In this document: positions 28,301-40,300 of the stretch, piece after piece
Numbering within the stretch: position 1 is the stretch's first letter
Layout: the number at the start of each line of letters is the position of its first letter
DNA from: Casuarius casuarius
Taxonomy: Eukaryota > Chordata > Aves > Casuariiformes > Casuariidae
Assembly: GCA_003342895.1 (NCBI GenBank)
Contig: PTFA01000483.1
Location: forward strand, 14,429 to 78,428
DNA length: 64,000 nucleotides
Direction: 5' to 3'
The notes under the pieces: model-generated
The model's database searches: none
Told to the model about the DNA's origin: nothing
Seen by the model: the letters and a program-made list of their open reading frames with translations, nothing else
Program-made: the position numbers and the translations under genes

Positions 28301-31300
28301 AACATACCAGAGCCAGAATTGATCCTATGAAAGGAGCTGGAGATGTTGAATAGGGATTTTGGAAGGCTGACCTACCAAACTCCTTCTCATTGAGGAAAGG
28401 CAGAGGGAACGCTGGACAGAGCAATTGGTGAGGAGGTGCTGTTGGATGAGCAAGTAAGTAAATGCTTGAGAAGCACAAGTACATTCAGATCACGTGTTGT
28501 AAAGGCATTAACCAGCTGTGAGACTGCATGCAATCTCCTCACCTAACCATGATGACAGCTTTGGCTTCCCTTGGACTCCAGCCTTTGCATCTCACTGTTC
28601 ACAGTTCTTGTTCTTGTCTCCCATCTGTGATCTCACGAGCATCAGAGGTGCCTGCTAATTTAGTGGGCTTATTTGCCGAATACTTAACCTGTCATAGGGT
28701 TTACAGTTGTCCCATTCACTGATCTGCTAAAGCAACAAAGTTTTTGTTTTTTGGTTTTTGGGGGGTTGTGTTTTGTGGGTGTGGTTTTTTGGTTTTTTTG
28801 TTTTGTTTTGCTAGCCTCACTTCTCTCCTTCAGGGCTGTCCCAGTGTCATAAGACTAGCTTCATAGTCAGCTGGCAGCTGACACCTTCAAGGTGCTCTAG
28901 AATTGCTTCTCATTCTGGCAGGGTTTAACAGGCATTTTTTGCTATCTGTTTTCTGAGCCAGTGAAAGCAGAGTTTCAGGGCTTGAGAGGTTTGTTAGCTG
29001 ACTACATCTGTGTCACTGATGATATAATTTTGTATGCAGCACTCAGGAGCTCTTTGTAGCAGGCACACAGTAAGTTAAAGAGGATATATTTTTCTGCTCC
29101 TAAAGAAGGAAGTCTGTGTTGCAGTGATCCTAACAGGAGTCCTGGGAGACAAGGAGCTGAGTACACAATTCCCTTCATACTTCTGAAATCTCTGCTGTTC
29201 CACAACCCGATGCAAACCTGAGATTAAAAATAATTGAGCGTGCACTATCACAAGCTGAGCTTTACTCTTCTTGAAAAATATGATTCAAGGACATTTTTCT
29301 TTAACTCAGTTATAAAGGCTTTTGAGATCAGTGGGTAAATTGGTTAGGAATCCTTAGGGCAGGGCACTGATTATACTATTTTTCTTTGCAGGTGCTTTCA
29401 GAATCTTCCTCCAAATCAGGAGGTTATCGCCTGTTCAGCACCTACTCCAGGCAGTCTTCTGAGATGAAGCAAAGTGGCTTAGGTACTCTACTTGACCTGT
29501 ACCCAGCCTGTCCTCCTGTACCTCTGTGTCTGTGTGCATTGGTCTGTCTCTCTGCATATATGTCTGGCTCAAGTTCCATGTGTGTCTCTGTGTATTATGT
29601 CCTCTTGTGTTACTGCCTAGATTACTGAGGAGGCTTATTACAGAACCAGAATAGTTGAGGTTGGAAGGGACCTCCGGAGATCATCTAGTCCAACCCCCCT
29701 GCTCAAGCAGGGCCAGCTAGAGCAGGTTGGCCAGGACTGTGTCCAGTTGGGTTTTGAATATCTCCAAGGATGGAGCCTTCAAAACTTCTCTGGGCAACCT
29801 GTTCCAGTGTTCAACCATCCTCACAGTAAAAGTGTTTTCTTGTGTTCAGATGGAATTTTCTGTCTTTCAGTTTGTGCCGTTGCCTCTTGTCCTCTCACTG
29901 GGCACCACTGAAGAGAGTCTGGTTTCACCTTTGGTATGCCCATCCATCACACATTTATAAGCATTGATCAGGTCCCCCCCTGCAAACCTCCTCTTCTCCA
30001 GGCTGAGCAGTCCTAGCTCTCTCAGCCTCTCCTTGTATGATAGATGCTTCAGTCCCTTAATCAATCCCAGTTGCCTTGACCTTTCGAAGATAATTGAGCG
30101 CAATCTTGCAATGATACCGGTCAGCTCTCTCAGCACGTATGGGTTCATCCTGTCAGGTCCCATGGATTCGTTCATGCGCCATTTGCTTAAGTGTCCCTAA
30201 CCGGATCCTCTTCCATTTAGGGTAGGTCTTCCTTGCTCCAGACTTTCCCTCTGGTCTCAGGACCCTGGGATTCCTGAAGGTTGGTCTCACCAGTAAAGAC
30301 TGAGCTGAAGAAGGCAACATTCAGTACCTCAGCCTTTTCGGTCTCCAGGGCCCCTGTCCCATTTAGCAATGAGCCCACACTTTCCTCCACCTGCCTTTTG
30401 CTGTTTATGCACTTGTCAAAGCCTGTCATGTTTCCCTTCATGTCCCAATGTCCCAAATGTCCCTTCATGTCCCACAACGTCCCAAATGCAAGCTCCTGGT
30501 AAGCAGCAAACCTCCTGGCATGACAGCTCAGGTTGGCAAGTGGGGGCCTCCATCCCCCCACAGCAGGGAGTCTCCCGGTGCTTCCTCCGGGTGTTCCTGC
30601 GTGGCTGGGCTCAGCTGGCGCGGATGCTCTGTTAGACTGCTCCCCGGCTCCTCCTCCGCTACGAGGGTAGTGAACCTCTTCCAAAGCTGCAAGTCTTCCA
30701 GTGGAGCGGGAGCCCTGCCCCTGGTGCCAGAAGTAGACCACTCCCAGCCTTCGCCGTCGTCCAAGTTTCCGCCTTCCAAACAGGCACAGACTCTGCATGC
30801 CCCTGCATTGCAGCTGGAGGTTCGGGCTCTTGAAACTGCAGGGTTTCAGAGAAGATGGGGTCAGTCTCTTTCTCATCTTCTCTGGTGCTGCACATTCTGC
30901 TGACCTCCGGCAGCTCCTTCCCTTGGCGAAGCTTTCCCACCGCGGCACACCTCCTGCAGCCTAGAGGAACACGTGCCCCTGCCTCAGCAAGAGGCCCCAG
31001 GCACTTCCCGCAGCCTGAGACGTGCTGAGCTTCCTCCTCCTGCTGCAGCTCTGTCAGGGTCAAAGCCTTCGATACTGCAGGGACAGTTGCTCCAGCGGCT
31101 GCTGGGGACTGTGCCGTACCGTCACTGCCGTAGCCGAGGATGCGTATGCGGATCTGAGCAGAGCTGCTGGTGTCTCCTTTGTGCTGTTCAGCCTGAACTG
31201 CTGCGCAAACTGCTGCATCTTTTCGCTATGTTAGCTGCGCTTTGTAATTATTGTAACTCCTTTTGTGTACAGTCTCCTCCTCCGAGCTTCTAGCGACAGA

Positions 31301-34300
31301 AGAGGCGCATGTCTCTTATAGTATGGGAGTGACGGAGCATACTTGCAGATTAGCTTTCTGCTTCCATGACATAATCATTTGCTACATTATTTCTAAACTT
31401 AGCAGGAAGAGATGATTTTACAAGAGAACTAGCATGCTTTCTATTCCATAGAACAGTGATTTATGTGCAAAGCTACTCTTTATATAAGATTATATTTCTA
31501 CCTTTGATTTGTAAGGGCCCTTGTACGGAACAGACCTGCCATCTGCGGCAGTGTTTGACTGGTCTAATTGAGCTGGACTTCCCTGGTTAGCCATTCTTTG
31601 CATGCTGGCCGGCAGAAGAGAATATTTTAAGGCATTTGGTGTTTTCTACCCACCCTTGAGAGTACTCCTCTCTGCCATCTTAATTTAAACTGTGGCTTAA
31701 TAGTTGAAATTCTTCACAAAAACTTTTTGTGAAAGCTAAATTGATTTAGAAACTGAATAGCTCTCTTGTCTTGGGGTCCAAAGACAGCTGAGAACCTTAG
31801 AGACTTTGCAGATGACTAGTAAGCACCAGGAGGTGGAAATGTACAAGTTACACCCACTTTCTTTTTTCTTTTTTTTTTTTTTTTTAAAACCATTTTTGCA
31901 TTTTAGCTTCAAGCCATGGCCATAGATTTCCTGGCAGCAGTTCTGACTCATCAGTTCTTTATCCTTTGTTATTTGGACATCCTGCAATCAAGGGATTTCT
32001 GAAAGGCCTGATCCTTTCTTTGTCACCTGTGAATGAGCTGCTGCTTTGGAAGCTAATAATTACCAAGTTAATGGGATATTATTTGGAATGGTCAGATAAA
32101 TGTCCCTCGAGTCTGACAGCTATGTCTCCAGCTAGTTGTTAAAATCTAAGAAGTAATGGCTGATGCATCTTATTTTCATAAAGACACAATATCCTTTGCC
32201 AGGGTGGTCTTTGAAGGTGCTATTTCAAATGGTCTGTCTACTTATTTCCACCTTCCCCAGACCACTTGCAGGATTAAGGAAGCTGTTATAAACTGCCTTG
32301 CTTAGGCTTGAGGAAACCTGTGGTTATTCTGGGAATCCATGTGTGAATCAAATGAGAATTTCTGGGATGGCACACAGTCAAGGAAGTGCATCTGCCTGGA
32401 GAATGACTGAGTACATCAAACACTGCACGCAAACTCTTCTGACTGGATATCTGAATACCAGAAGGCATCTGCTCTGGAAAGCCTGGATGTAGCAGCCTCT
32501 TCTGTGTTTTTGGTGAATATGTCTCCTGGAGACAGATAAGGCTGCTACTGTACTGGCCCCTTGTAGAATATTACTCTTCCTTGACAACAAAATCTGAAAT
32601 CTGATCCCAGTAGGTTTACTTTCAGGTTTTTACCTGACTTGCCATGCTAGAAGGCCTTTGCTGATCGCTCTCCCAACAGCTAAGATATGCAGAGGCAAAA
32701 CTTGAGAGAGCGAGCTCATCTGTGACCGTAGACCTCCAGCTGGATACTCAGAGCAGTCATTAACTTCCTCTAGAGAATCTTGCAGCTGCAGGCACCAAAG
32801 GATTGAACCCGAGGGACCTGTGTTGCACCAGCTGCTTGCACAATCGCTGGTCATTAGGATGTCTGAATTTCTCTCAACCTGAGAACTATTGGAAAGAATG
32901 TTGCACCTTTACCTGTAAAAGTCAAGCTCTTCCTTCCTGATGCCTTTCCTGCTTGATTTGTGGAAATCTAAGAAAGAATAAGGAACTTGCAGGAGCTTGA
33001 GCTTTGGCTGCTTGTCTCGCAGCTGTGTTATGAGGTGGATCATCAGCTACTACCTGCTGTTCCTGAGCTTTTCTGAAGTTGAGCCTCCTCTGCTGCTGCC
33101 TGACCTTGTCGATGTCTGCCTGTGGGGGAACGGTTCAGGTCAAACCTCCTGTGCTTAGGCATAAAGGAAGGGCTAGCAGGGCAGAGCTCCTATTATAATG
33201 CCGGTGCTATACCCGCCAGAATTGTATCTTTGTCAGTTAAAAAAATGCTTTGATATATCTGTTTGGAAGAGGGGACTGCTGCAGCTTGCTGTGGCTGTGT
33301 AAAGCAGTGCTTTGGAGTATGACACATTTTTATGGGCAGAATTCTTTGAATCCTTTTGGATTGTCTGGAATAGCATGTGTGCATCTGGCTTAAGAAGTCT
33401 GGGAATGTTTCAAAGCCTTTCTTTGCTTCCAAGAACACTTCAAAACGGGGGGTAGAATCCCTCCTTTCTTTTGGAGTGACAGAGGTGTTAAGTTGCCAGT
33501 GGGGAAGAGAGCTTTGTGCAAGGCTCCTTTTCCTATAGGGAAATAAGGGATACTTATTTTTAAATTTCTAAAAATTGAATACAGAAAAAAATATCCAGTG
33601 CACATTCTTTCTATCAAATGTTGCTACTTTTTAAAATCCAAATGGCTAGTATGCTACTGTGTTCTTTAGGATGCATGTCAGTTTGTTTGCCTTGGCTACA
33701 GTGGTCTCCTGGAGTTCATACTAGGCAATTGCCATAGTCATCCCTGTAAAGTCTCTTCAGGTTTGAGGGTATTAACAAAATGCCTCTGTCTACTGTAGGA
33801 GAACAGAAACACTGGGGTGTCCATATCTCGATGATTAATGGCATAAAGTTCCTCAAGATAGCAAGTGAATGAAAATCTTCTGTTCCATTGTTTGTCTGCC
33901 AGTAAATGAGTTTTTTGGATTTTTTTTTGTTTGTTTAAACTGTGGAAAGGTGATTATGGGTGTCATGCTGGATGCTGTTTGACAAAATTTTGTTTGCATT
34001 CTGACAGATTCCCGTTCATCCTGAGACTGTACTGAGCTTCACTTTAAGGCATTAGTAGGAAAGTTTCTAAGACTTCTGTACCAGTCACCCTGCAGGCAAG
34101 ATTTCTTTGCCTGTTTGTCTAAGAACACGTACATGCTGGTCTGTCCTGTAAAACGCTACCAGCAGTGTTTACAGTGGTGTAGCAGCTTAAGTTCAGTGTA
34201 TATGAGACAGTTCTTTGAGTTGCTCTTCAACTTAAACTGAGCTTGCACATGTATAACTTAAAGCTCAGGATGTGTGGTTTCTCTCCAAAGAGGATCTGTC

Positions 34301-37300
34301 TAGAAAGCAGCTTCGTAGAAAAGGAACTGGGGGTCCTGATAAACAGCAAACGAGCGTGAGTCAGCAGTGTGTCCTTGCACCAAAGAAGGCCAACAGCATG
34401 CTTTGCTGGATTAGCAAGAGCGCAGCTAGCAGGTCGAGGGAAGCAATCCTTCCCCTCTATTCAGCACTCACGAGAATGCATCTGGCGTAGTGTCATCCTG
34501 TCTTGGGCTCCCTACTGCAAGAAGGACATGTTCACGTGGGCATAAGCCCAGCGAAGGGCAATGGAGGTGGGTGGGCGGCTGGAGCACACGACCTGTGAGG
34601 AGAAGCCGAGAGAACTGGGTTTGTTCAATGTAAGAACAGAAGCTGAATGGAGGATGTAGATCTTAATGCTGTCTTCAGCCACCTAAATGGGAGGTTACAG
34701 AGCAGACAAAAACAGACTCTTCTCAAAGGTGCACAGTGATAGGATGAGAAGTGACAGACAAAAGGAAATTCCAGTTAGCTAGAAGGAAAAGAATTTCCAC
34801 CATGAGTACAGCTGAACATTGGAACAGGGGCCCAGAGAAATTGTAAAATCTCTGTTCTTGGAGATATTCAAAACTTGACTGGACAAAGCCCTGAGCAATC
34901 TCATCTAAGCTGGCCCTGCTCTGAGTGTGTGGGTGGGTGGGTGGAAAGAGGGTTGGGAAAGAGACCTCCGGAGGTCCCTTCCAACCTGAATCATGCTGTG
35001 ATGCTATATTTTAGAACCCAGAGATACTTGCAATGTAGATGGGCTCTTTTTAATAGTAGTAACAGTTTCGTTATTCTAGTTAAATACAAATAGGCAGTAT
35101 GCCAGTTTTTTGCCTGGGTAGACAAGGTGGAGCAACATCAGCCTGCTTGGAAGCCTTTTGTAATGTTGGAAGTAATGTTGTTTTTAGCAGTTCATATTCT
35201 CAGTACAGAATGTAATATCAGACAATCTAAATGCAATTTATAGCCAATCAATGGTTTTGTCTTGCTCATAACTGCTTTCCTCAGTTGAAAGAATTATGTT
35301 CCATATGCCCAGCAGTTCCTTTCAATATCACATAAAGTCAAGTCACTCTAAGGACTGCTGCACCTGAGAAAAGCAAAGACAAGCACTTGTTGAAGTGACC
35401 AGTACTAGGTTGCCCTCCTGTGCTTGAGACCACCTTGCATGCCATATTCCTTGCTATAGGGCAAGCAAAGCTCCGTGCTGGTGCGCATCTGGTTTTCGTA
35501 AGGATAGTTCATGGAATGCTTGGACCTACGCTGGACCAGTAAGGCAAGAACAAGTGGATGTGAAATATCTGGGCAGCAGCCTGTGGGAAAGCTCTCTGGT
35601 CATATACCTTTCTTTAGTGCTTGACACAGTAATTGATCCCCATTAGCTGATCAACAGGTTCAACACTGAAATTCATTGGAAATGGGCAGCCATTTCTCCT
35701 TCCCAGTGTCCTACAGAAGAAGGAGTTTTCAAAGAGAAAGGACAGAATAGCAGAGAAATTATGCCCTGCAACTTGTACATCAGTGATTTAGCATCTCTGG
35801 CATTTCTGATGTGAATATGTAGGTGTGCTAACCAGAGTGTGTCAAGATGTTTCGCCTACATCAGGGCAAGAAAGCCAAGTGAAATAACCCCCCCCAAAGC
35901 AGTTAGGAACTTTCCCAGTGCTGACTGCTGGGCTACCTGTTGTGCGTTTGGCACTACTGAATTTAGAGTGGGGAATACTGCCTCCCCATGCGCCCCTAGT
36001 ATCACTTTCTTCCTGAGACTGTCTCCAAAGTGGGCATTTTTTCCCTTGTTCTTCCACTAACCCTGCTTTTCTGTAGTTGCATGCAGTAGAGATGTAATAC
36101 TAACACCTTCCATGCCTTTCCAGGGTCACAATGCACCGGGCTGTTTAGCACCACTGTGCTGGGAGGCTCCTCCAGTGCCCCCAACCTCCAGGACTACGCA
36201 CGCAGCCATGGCAAAAAGTTTGCCAGCAGCCTGACGTACAAAGACGGTATGTGTGTTCTCTCTGCAGCAGATAATTTGCGGACTTTGGTGCCTCAGGATG
36301 CTACTGAGGCAAAGACTTAGACTGCTAAGAGGAGTAACATAATCTAATGTGTATATTCATCAGATCTACGGTAATGCATTTTATCATGTCCCAAGAAATC
36401 ATGATCCTTTTGCATTAATCAGATCCTTATTAGGATAAGACAGGAGCTCCCACTGCATGAGGAGTTTTATACTGATGTATGGTACTGCTGGTGTCTGATT
36501 TTGCTCTGATATTTTAATACTACTTGCTGTCGTCGACGAGGAATCATTATTCTAGATGTTCCATAGGTTTGTCCTGGTACAGAGATCCAGCACGTAGAAT
36601 CATCTTGCTTATCTTGGTGATTTTGCAGATGCCAAACTAAACTTTTGTGGAGACTAATTCCCACCCTACGGGGGATGGGGCTGCACCGCTGGCAGAATGG
36701 TGTGCTTGGCAGGGCTTATGTAGGTACTAGAGTAAGGCTGGGTACTGCTGTAGAAGTCTGACATAGTTGCCAGAAAGCAAGTATATATGCCTGACATGCC
36801 TGACGTAAATGGGATGCTTGGAGGAAATACGGCAAAAGGACTGTAAGGTCTAGTTGCTGTGACTAGTTCAGAACTGGTAGTGCAGAAACTGCCTTAAATT
36901 TCATCAAGACAGTCTGGTAAAATGTGCTTGGATCGTTAGTATAAATGTTGCCCCATGCTTATGAGTGAAGGGGTATTACCAGCTGAGGATTGATCTGTGG
37001 TCAGCATTAGTGTGGTGTGCATCAAGAAGCACAGCCCATCCCTATCCTCAGGGAAGCTGGAGCACAGAACGTAGAAAAGACTGAGGCGTTCCGAATGAAT
37101 TGTAGGAGTGTAATGTACCAGAACAAGAGTTCCTTGTTATCCCAGAAAGGCAATCAGACTCCATAAGGCATTGATATACCGCTTCCTGGAGCTAATGCAA
37201 GAAGGAAAAAAAGAGGATAGATAATCTTATGTCCCTCCAGATGCTGGAGACCATGAGCTGAGCAGCATCAGATGGACCTGCAGTCAGGGCATGGCATGCT

Positions 37301-40300
37301 GCACAGACTCCAGCTGTGGAGAGGCTTGTCTGACGCTGCGCACCTCAGGTTCCCAGCATCTGAGGGGGATGTAAGATAATCTGTCTTCCTTTTCCTTCTT
37401 GTGTTAGCTCCTTCAGTAAATGCTATCTAATTAATACCTTACTGGAGTCTCAGTGCCTTTATTTCTGGGTTCATAAGGAGCACCTGCACCAATGCATTAC
37501 AAGGGGGGAGATGATTAGGGTAGTAGTTTGTGGCCTTTGAGGGAAACGGGGTTGGTTCCTTTGGATTTCTGTCTAGTTTTGAGGCAAGGCAAATGGCCTA
37601 GCAAATCAGGATGGAAAGATGCTATTCAATTCTCTGACCTGTTGGGACTTCGTTAAATACCTTTCTATTGAGACCATTCTTCTTCACTTTGTAAGAGAGA
37701 AAATTGCATTGCTTCTCACCTCTTCAGGGAGCTCTAGCACGTAACAGGCTGTGAGTGATAGAGGTGAAGGTGAACTGGAAGGATTTAAAACCCTGCTGAA
37801 CCAGTTCTGAGCTGCTCAAGACAGCAAGTGCTGGCTACTCACAGGTCCCAGAATCAGCTCATGGTGTTTGCCATGAGACAGGGGTGGGAATACCAGGAGA
37901 GGTGCTCAAAAGACCAGCTAGTGTTGTGGCTGCTTTTCTTCTGCAATTCTGCAAGCAGTGTGAATCCAAAGGCAGCACTAATTCTCAAGGAAAACTGTCA
38001 GAGATGGCTAGCTAGATGGCACTCGGCTGGGAACAGAACTGATTCTGCTCAGTCCTGGTGTCGTGCCGCTTCTCTGTGTAGGCGATGTAGTAGGAGTCTG
38101 CCTATAACTGGCTACTTGTAGTCAAGGCTTGGAGCAGAGTCCTGCCTAAACTCTGTGACAAGGTCTCTGCATGCTGTGGCACAGCTTTAGCCTCAAGTAT
38201 TTAAAAGGTAGACTTGCTTAAATAATGTGTAGCTAACATAGCCTGGCATTATTCATCTTGGTATTACACTTAGCTTTTCATGTTTCTCAGTATGGAGCTG
38301 CACCCTGTGCTACCAGTGCCTTGCCGCAGTCATAGGAATGGAGAGGAAGAAGCTGGAGGCTTAGGAAAACGAGTAGGAGGCAGAAGAGCATTTGGTTTCT
38401 GGGGAAAGTAGTTTGGAAGATGAAATAAGCATTTGATATGAGTGTTCCTGCTTAAATGAGCAGCAAATGATGAGCATTGGCATTTAAGCCAAAAGTCATT
38501 AGAGTTTAAAGCAGTGACGTAGCAGCTCCAGCAGACTTCCCCCTCTTGGAGTACATCTGTATCAAGGCCTTTTTCATAGCCACCAGGCTAATGTTTAAAA
38601 ACCCTCAGATTCCAGAGCACATTTTTGCATGAATTCTTTGGCCTCTTTTCATGGCTGTGATGCTTCAAGGTGTGGTATGTGGTTTATAGCACTTCATCAA
38701 AGATTTTCTCAGCTAAGGATCACTTCAGTGGTGAGTTGTGTCTTAACTTGGCATTGAGGGAAGGTCCACCACTGCTGATGTTTCTTTGAAGCTGGTTTGT
38801 CTGAAGCCAGGGACCCAGTAATTTGTGTCTCAGCACCATCTAAATTGACACTGATAAAAGCAAGAAGGAGATTCAGGGTAGAACGGAGATGGTTACCAGT
38901 TGACTGACTGCAAGGTGATGACTCAGACACTACTTGGAGGATGCATATGTATGGAAGTTTGCTATGCTATATTTGTTGAGTTTAAACAGAGAAAATCAAT
39001 TTTTATGCCTATTATCCTGGCAAGGGTAATGGCAGCAACTTTAAGCATTGGTTTAAATATGTTATATAGGCAAGTCAGTGGGATTTTAATGGATGTAGCT
39101 ACAGAAGCTCAATGGGAGTGTGACAGTATATAAATTGATGTGTGTAGCACCTATTCTTGGTGTACAGGAATAGCCATACAGTTTTTATTTACTAGGTAAA
39201 ATGGATTCATGAAAAATATACATGAGAAGTAAAAACATTTTTAGTTTCTAAGTAGCAGCAAAAGGTATGATTGGCTGGGTTCTCACACCAAGTCCTGCAT
39301 GCAGATAGTCTGATCTAGGCCATTCTTTCCCGTGATAGCTGAGGAGTTCCCAGAGTGGAAATAAACTGAAGTTTTTGGCCCTTTTTTGTAGCATATAGAG
39401 ACTAATCCCTGTCTTTTAAAACTCATCTGTTTGTGCTCCATTAGATGCCTAGAGTCTGTCCTTGTGCTGTCTTTCTGGAGAGCTTGGCTTGGCCTGGATC
39501 ATGGCCAAGACAAGCCTGAGAAGCAGTCTGAAAGGTGTATCCCAAAACCTCTGCTATATTGAAATGCATTGAGCAACAAGAAGGTAGAGATGTGTCTTCA
39601 TGGGTCTTACGTTTGCTCCCAAAATAGTGAGCTAATTTAGTTTTTTAATTCATAAATAGCTCTGTTTAGCTTACATTAAGAGGATGTTTTGAGCTGTGCT
39701 TACCTGTCCTAAGGATCTTCAGTTACTCTGTAGAAAATGGTCTTGGTTTTCCTTAGGCAGAGGTGAATGCCGAAGAACTATATTCGTATGGTGCTGTTCC
39801 TTGCTTGGCCTTGTGCTCTCGTGGCTGTAATTATGGCCTAATTGCATCTTTCACTGGACTGAGCCTGGGGGCCGAGTGCTCCTGGGTGGCTGGAAGTGTG
39901 GTGGGAGGGTAGGATGTATTTTATTGCCTGTGACTGAGGGAATATGTCTGAGAGTTTTTGCGGTATAAAGGGAGTCAGTGGTAGGACAGTGCAAGGAAAA
40001 TGGGAGCAGGCAGCGTGTGAAGAGCCTAAGAGGTTCAGTCAAACAGGCAGATGGAAAGCGTGAGGGCTGCTGTGGCAGTGCCAATGAGAGCATGTGCTAC
40101 GTGGGTCAAGCAGAGGGTGAGCTTGAAAGGCTAGCTACTAGCGTATGAAGATTAGGGGAGTCCTTAGAAACAGGCTGTTAACTGAGATGATCTGTTTTTA
40201 TTTCCTCAGAGCTCTTGTCTATGCCAGCCGTAAAACGATTTTCTGTGTCGTTTGCAAAGCATCCGACTAATGGTACGTTTGCTTCCTTGATTTGACGTTC

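Larger units (their letters stand above)
29638..31300 (-). mobile_element. CR1 LINE retrotransposon, minus strand, 5' region and 3' end joined by a large internal deletion
   Basis: Read on the minus strand, the element begins with GC-rich sequence (about 31300), passes through a broken ORF1 (about 31063-30500), then jumps to the C-terminal part of the ORF2 reverse transcriptase and ends in a typical CR1 3' end (complement of GGTTGGAAGGGACCTCCGGA near 29659). Complete CR1 copies are about 4.5 kb, so roughly two thirds is missing, chiefly the endonuclease and most of the reverse transcriptase. It is inserted against the direction of PPIP5K1. The 5' limit is approximate. Confidence 0.82.
29483..36123 (+). 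other. PPIP5K1: PPIP5K1 intron after exon 24 (6.6 kb) with two CR1 copies
   Basis: The intron carries the antisense CR1 (29638-31300) and the sense CR1 fragment (34262-35010), described separately, and a T run at 31862-31885. The remainder (31300-34260 and 35010-36120) has no feature I recognise. Confidence 0.8.

Noticed and set aside
30448..30903. A 151-codon plus-strand open frame in the intron after exon 24
   Set aside because: It is antisense to the CR1 ORF1 remnant on the minus strand, which explains the openness and the GC content.
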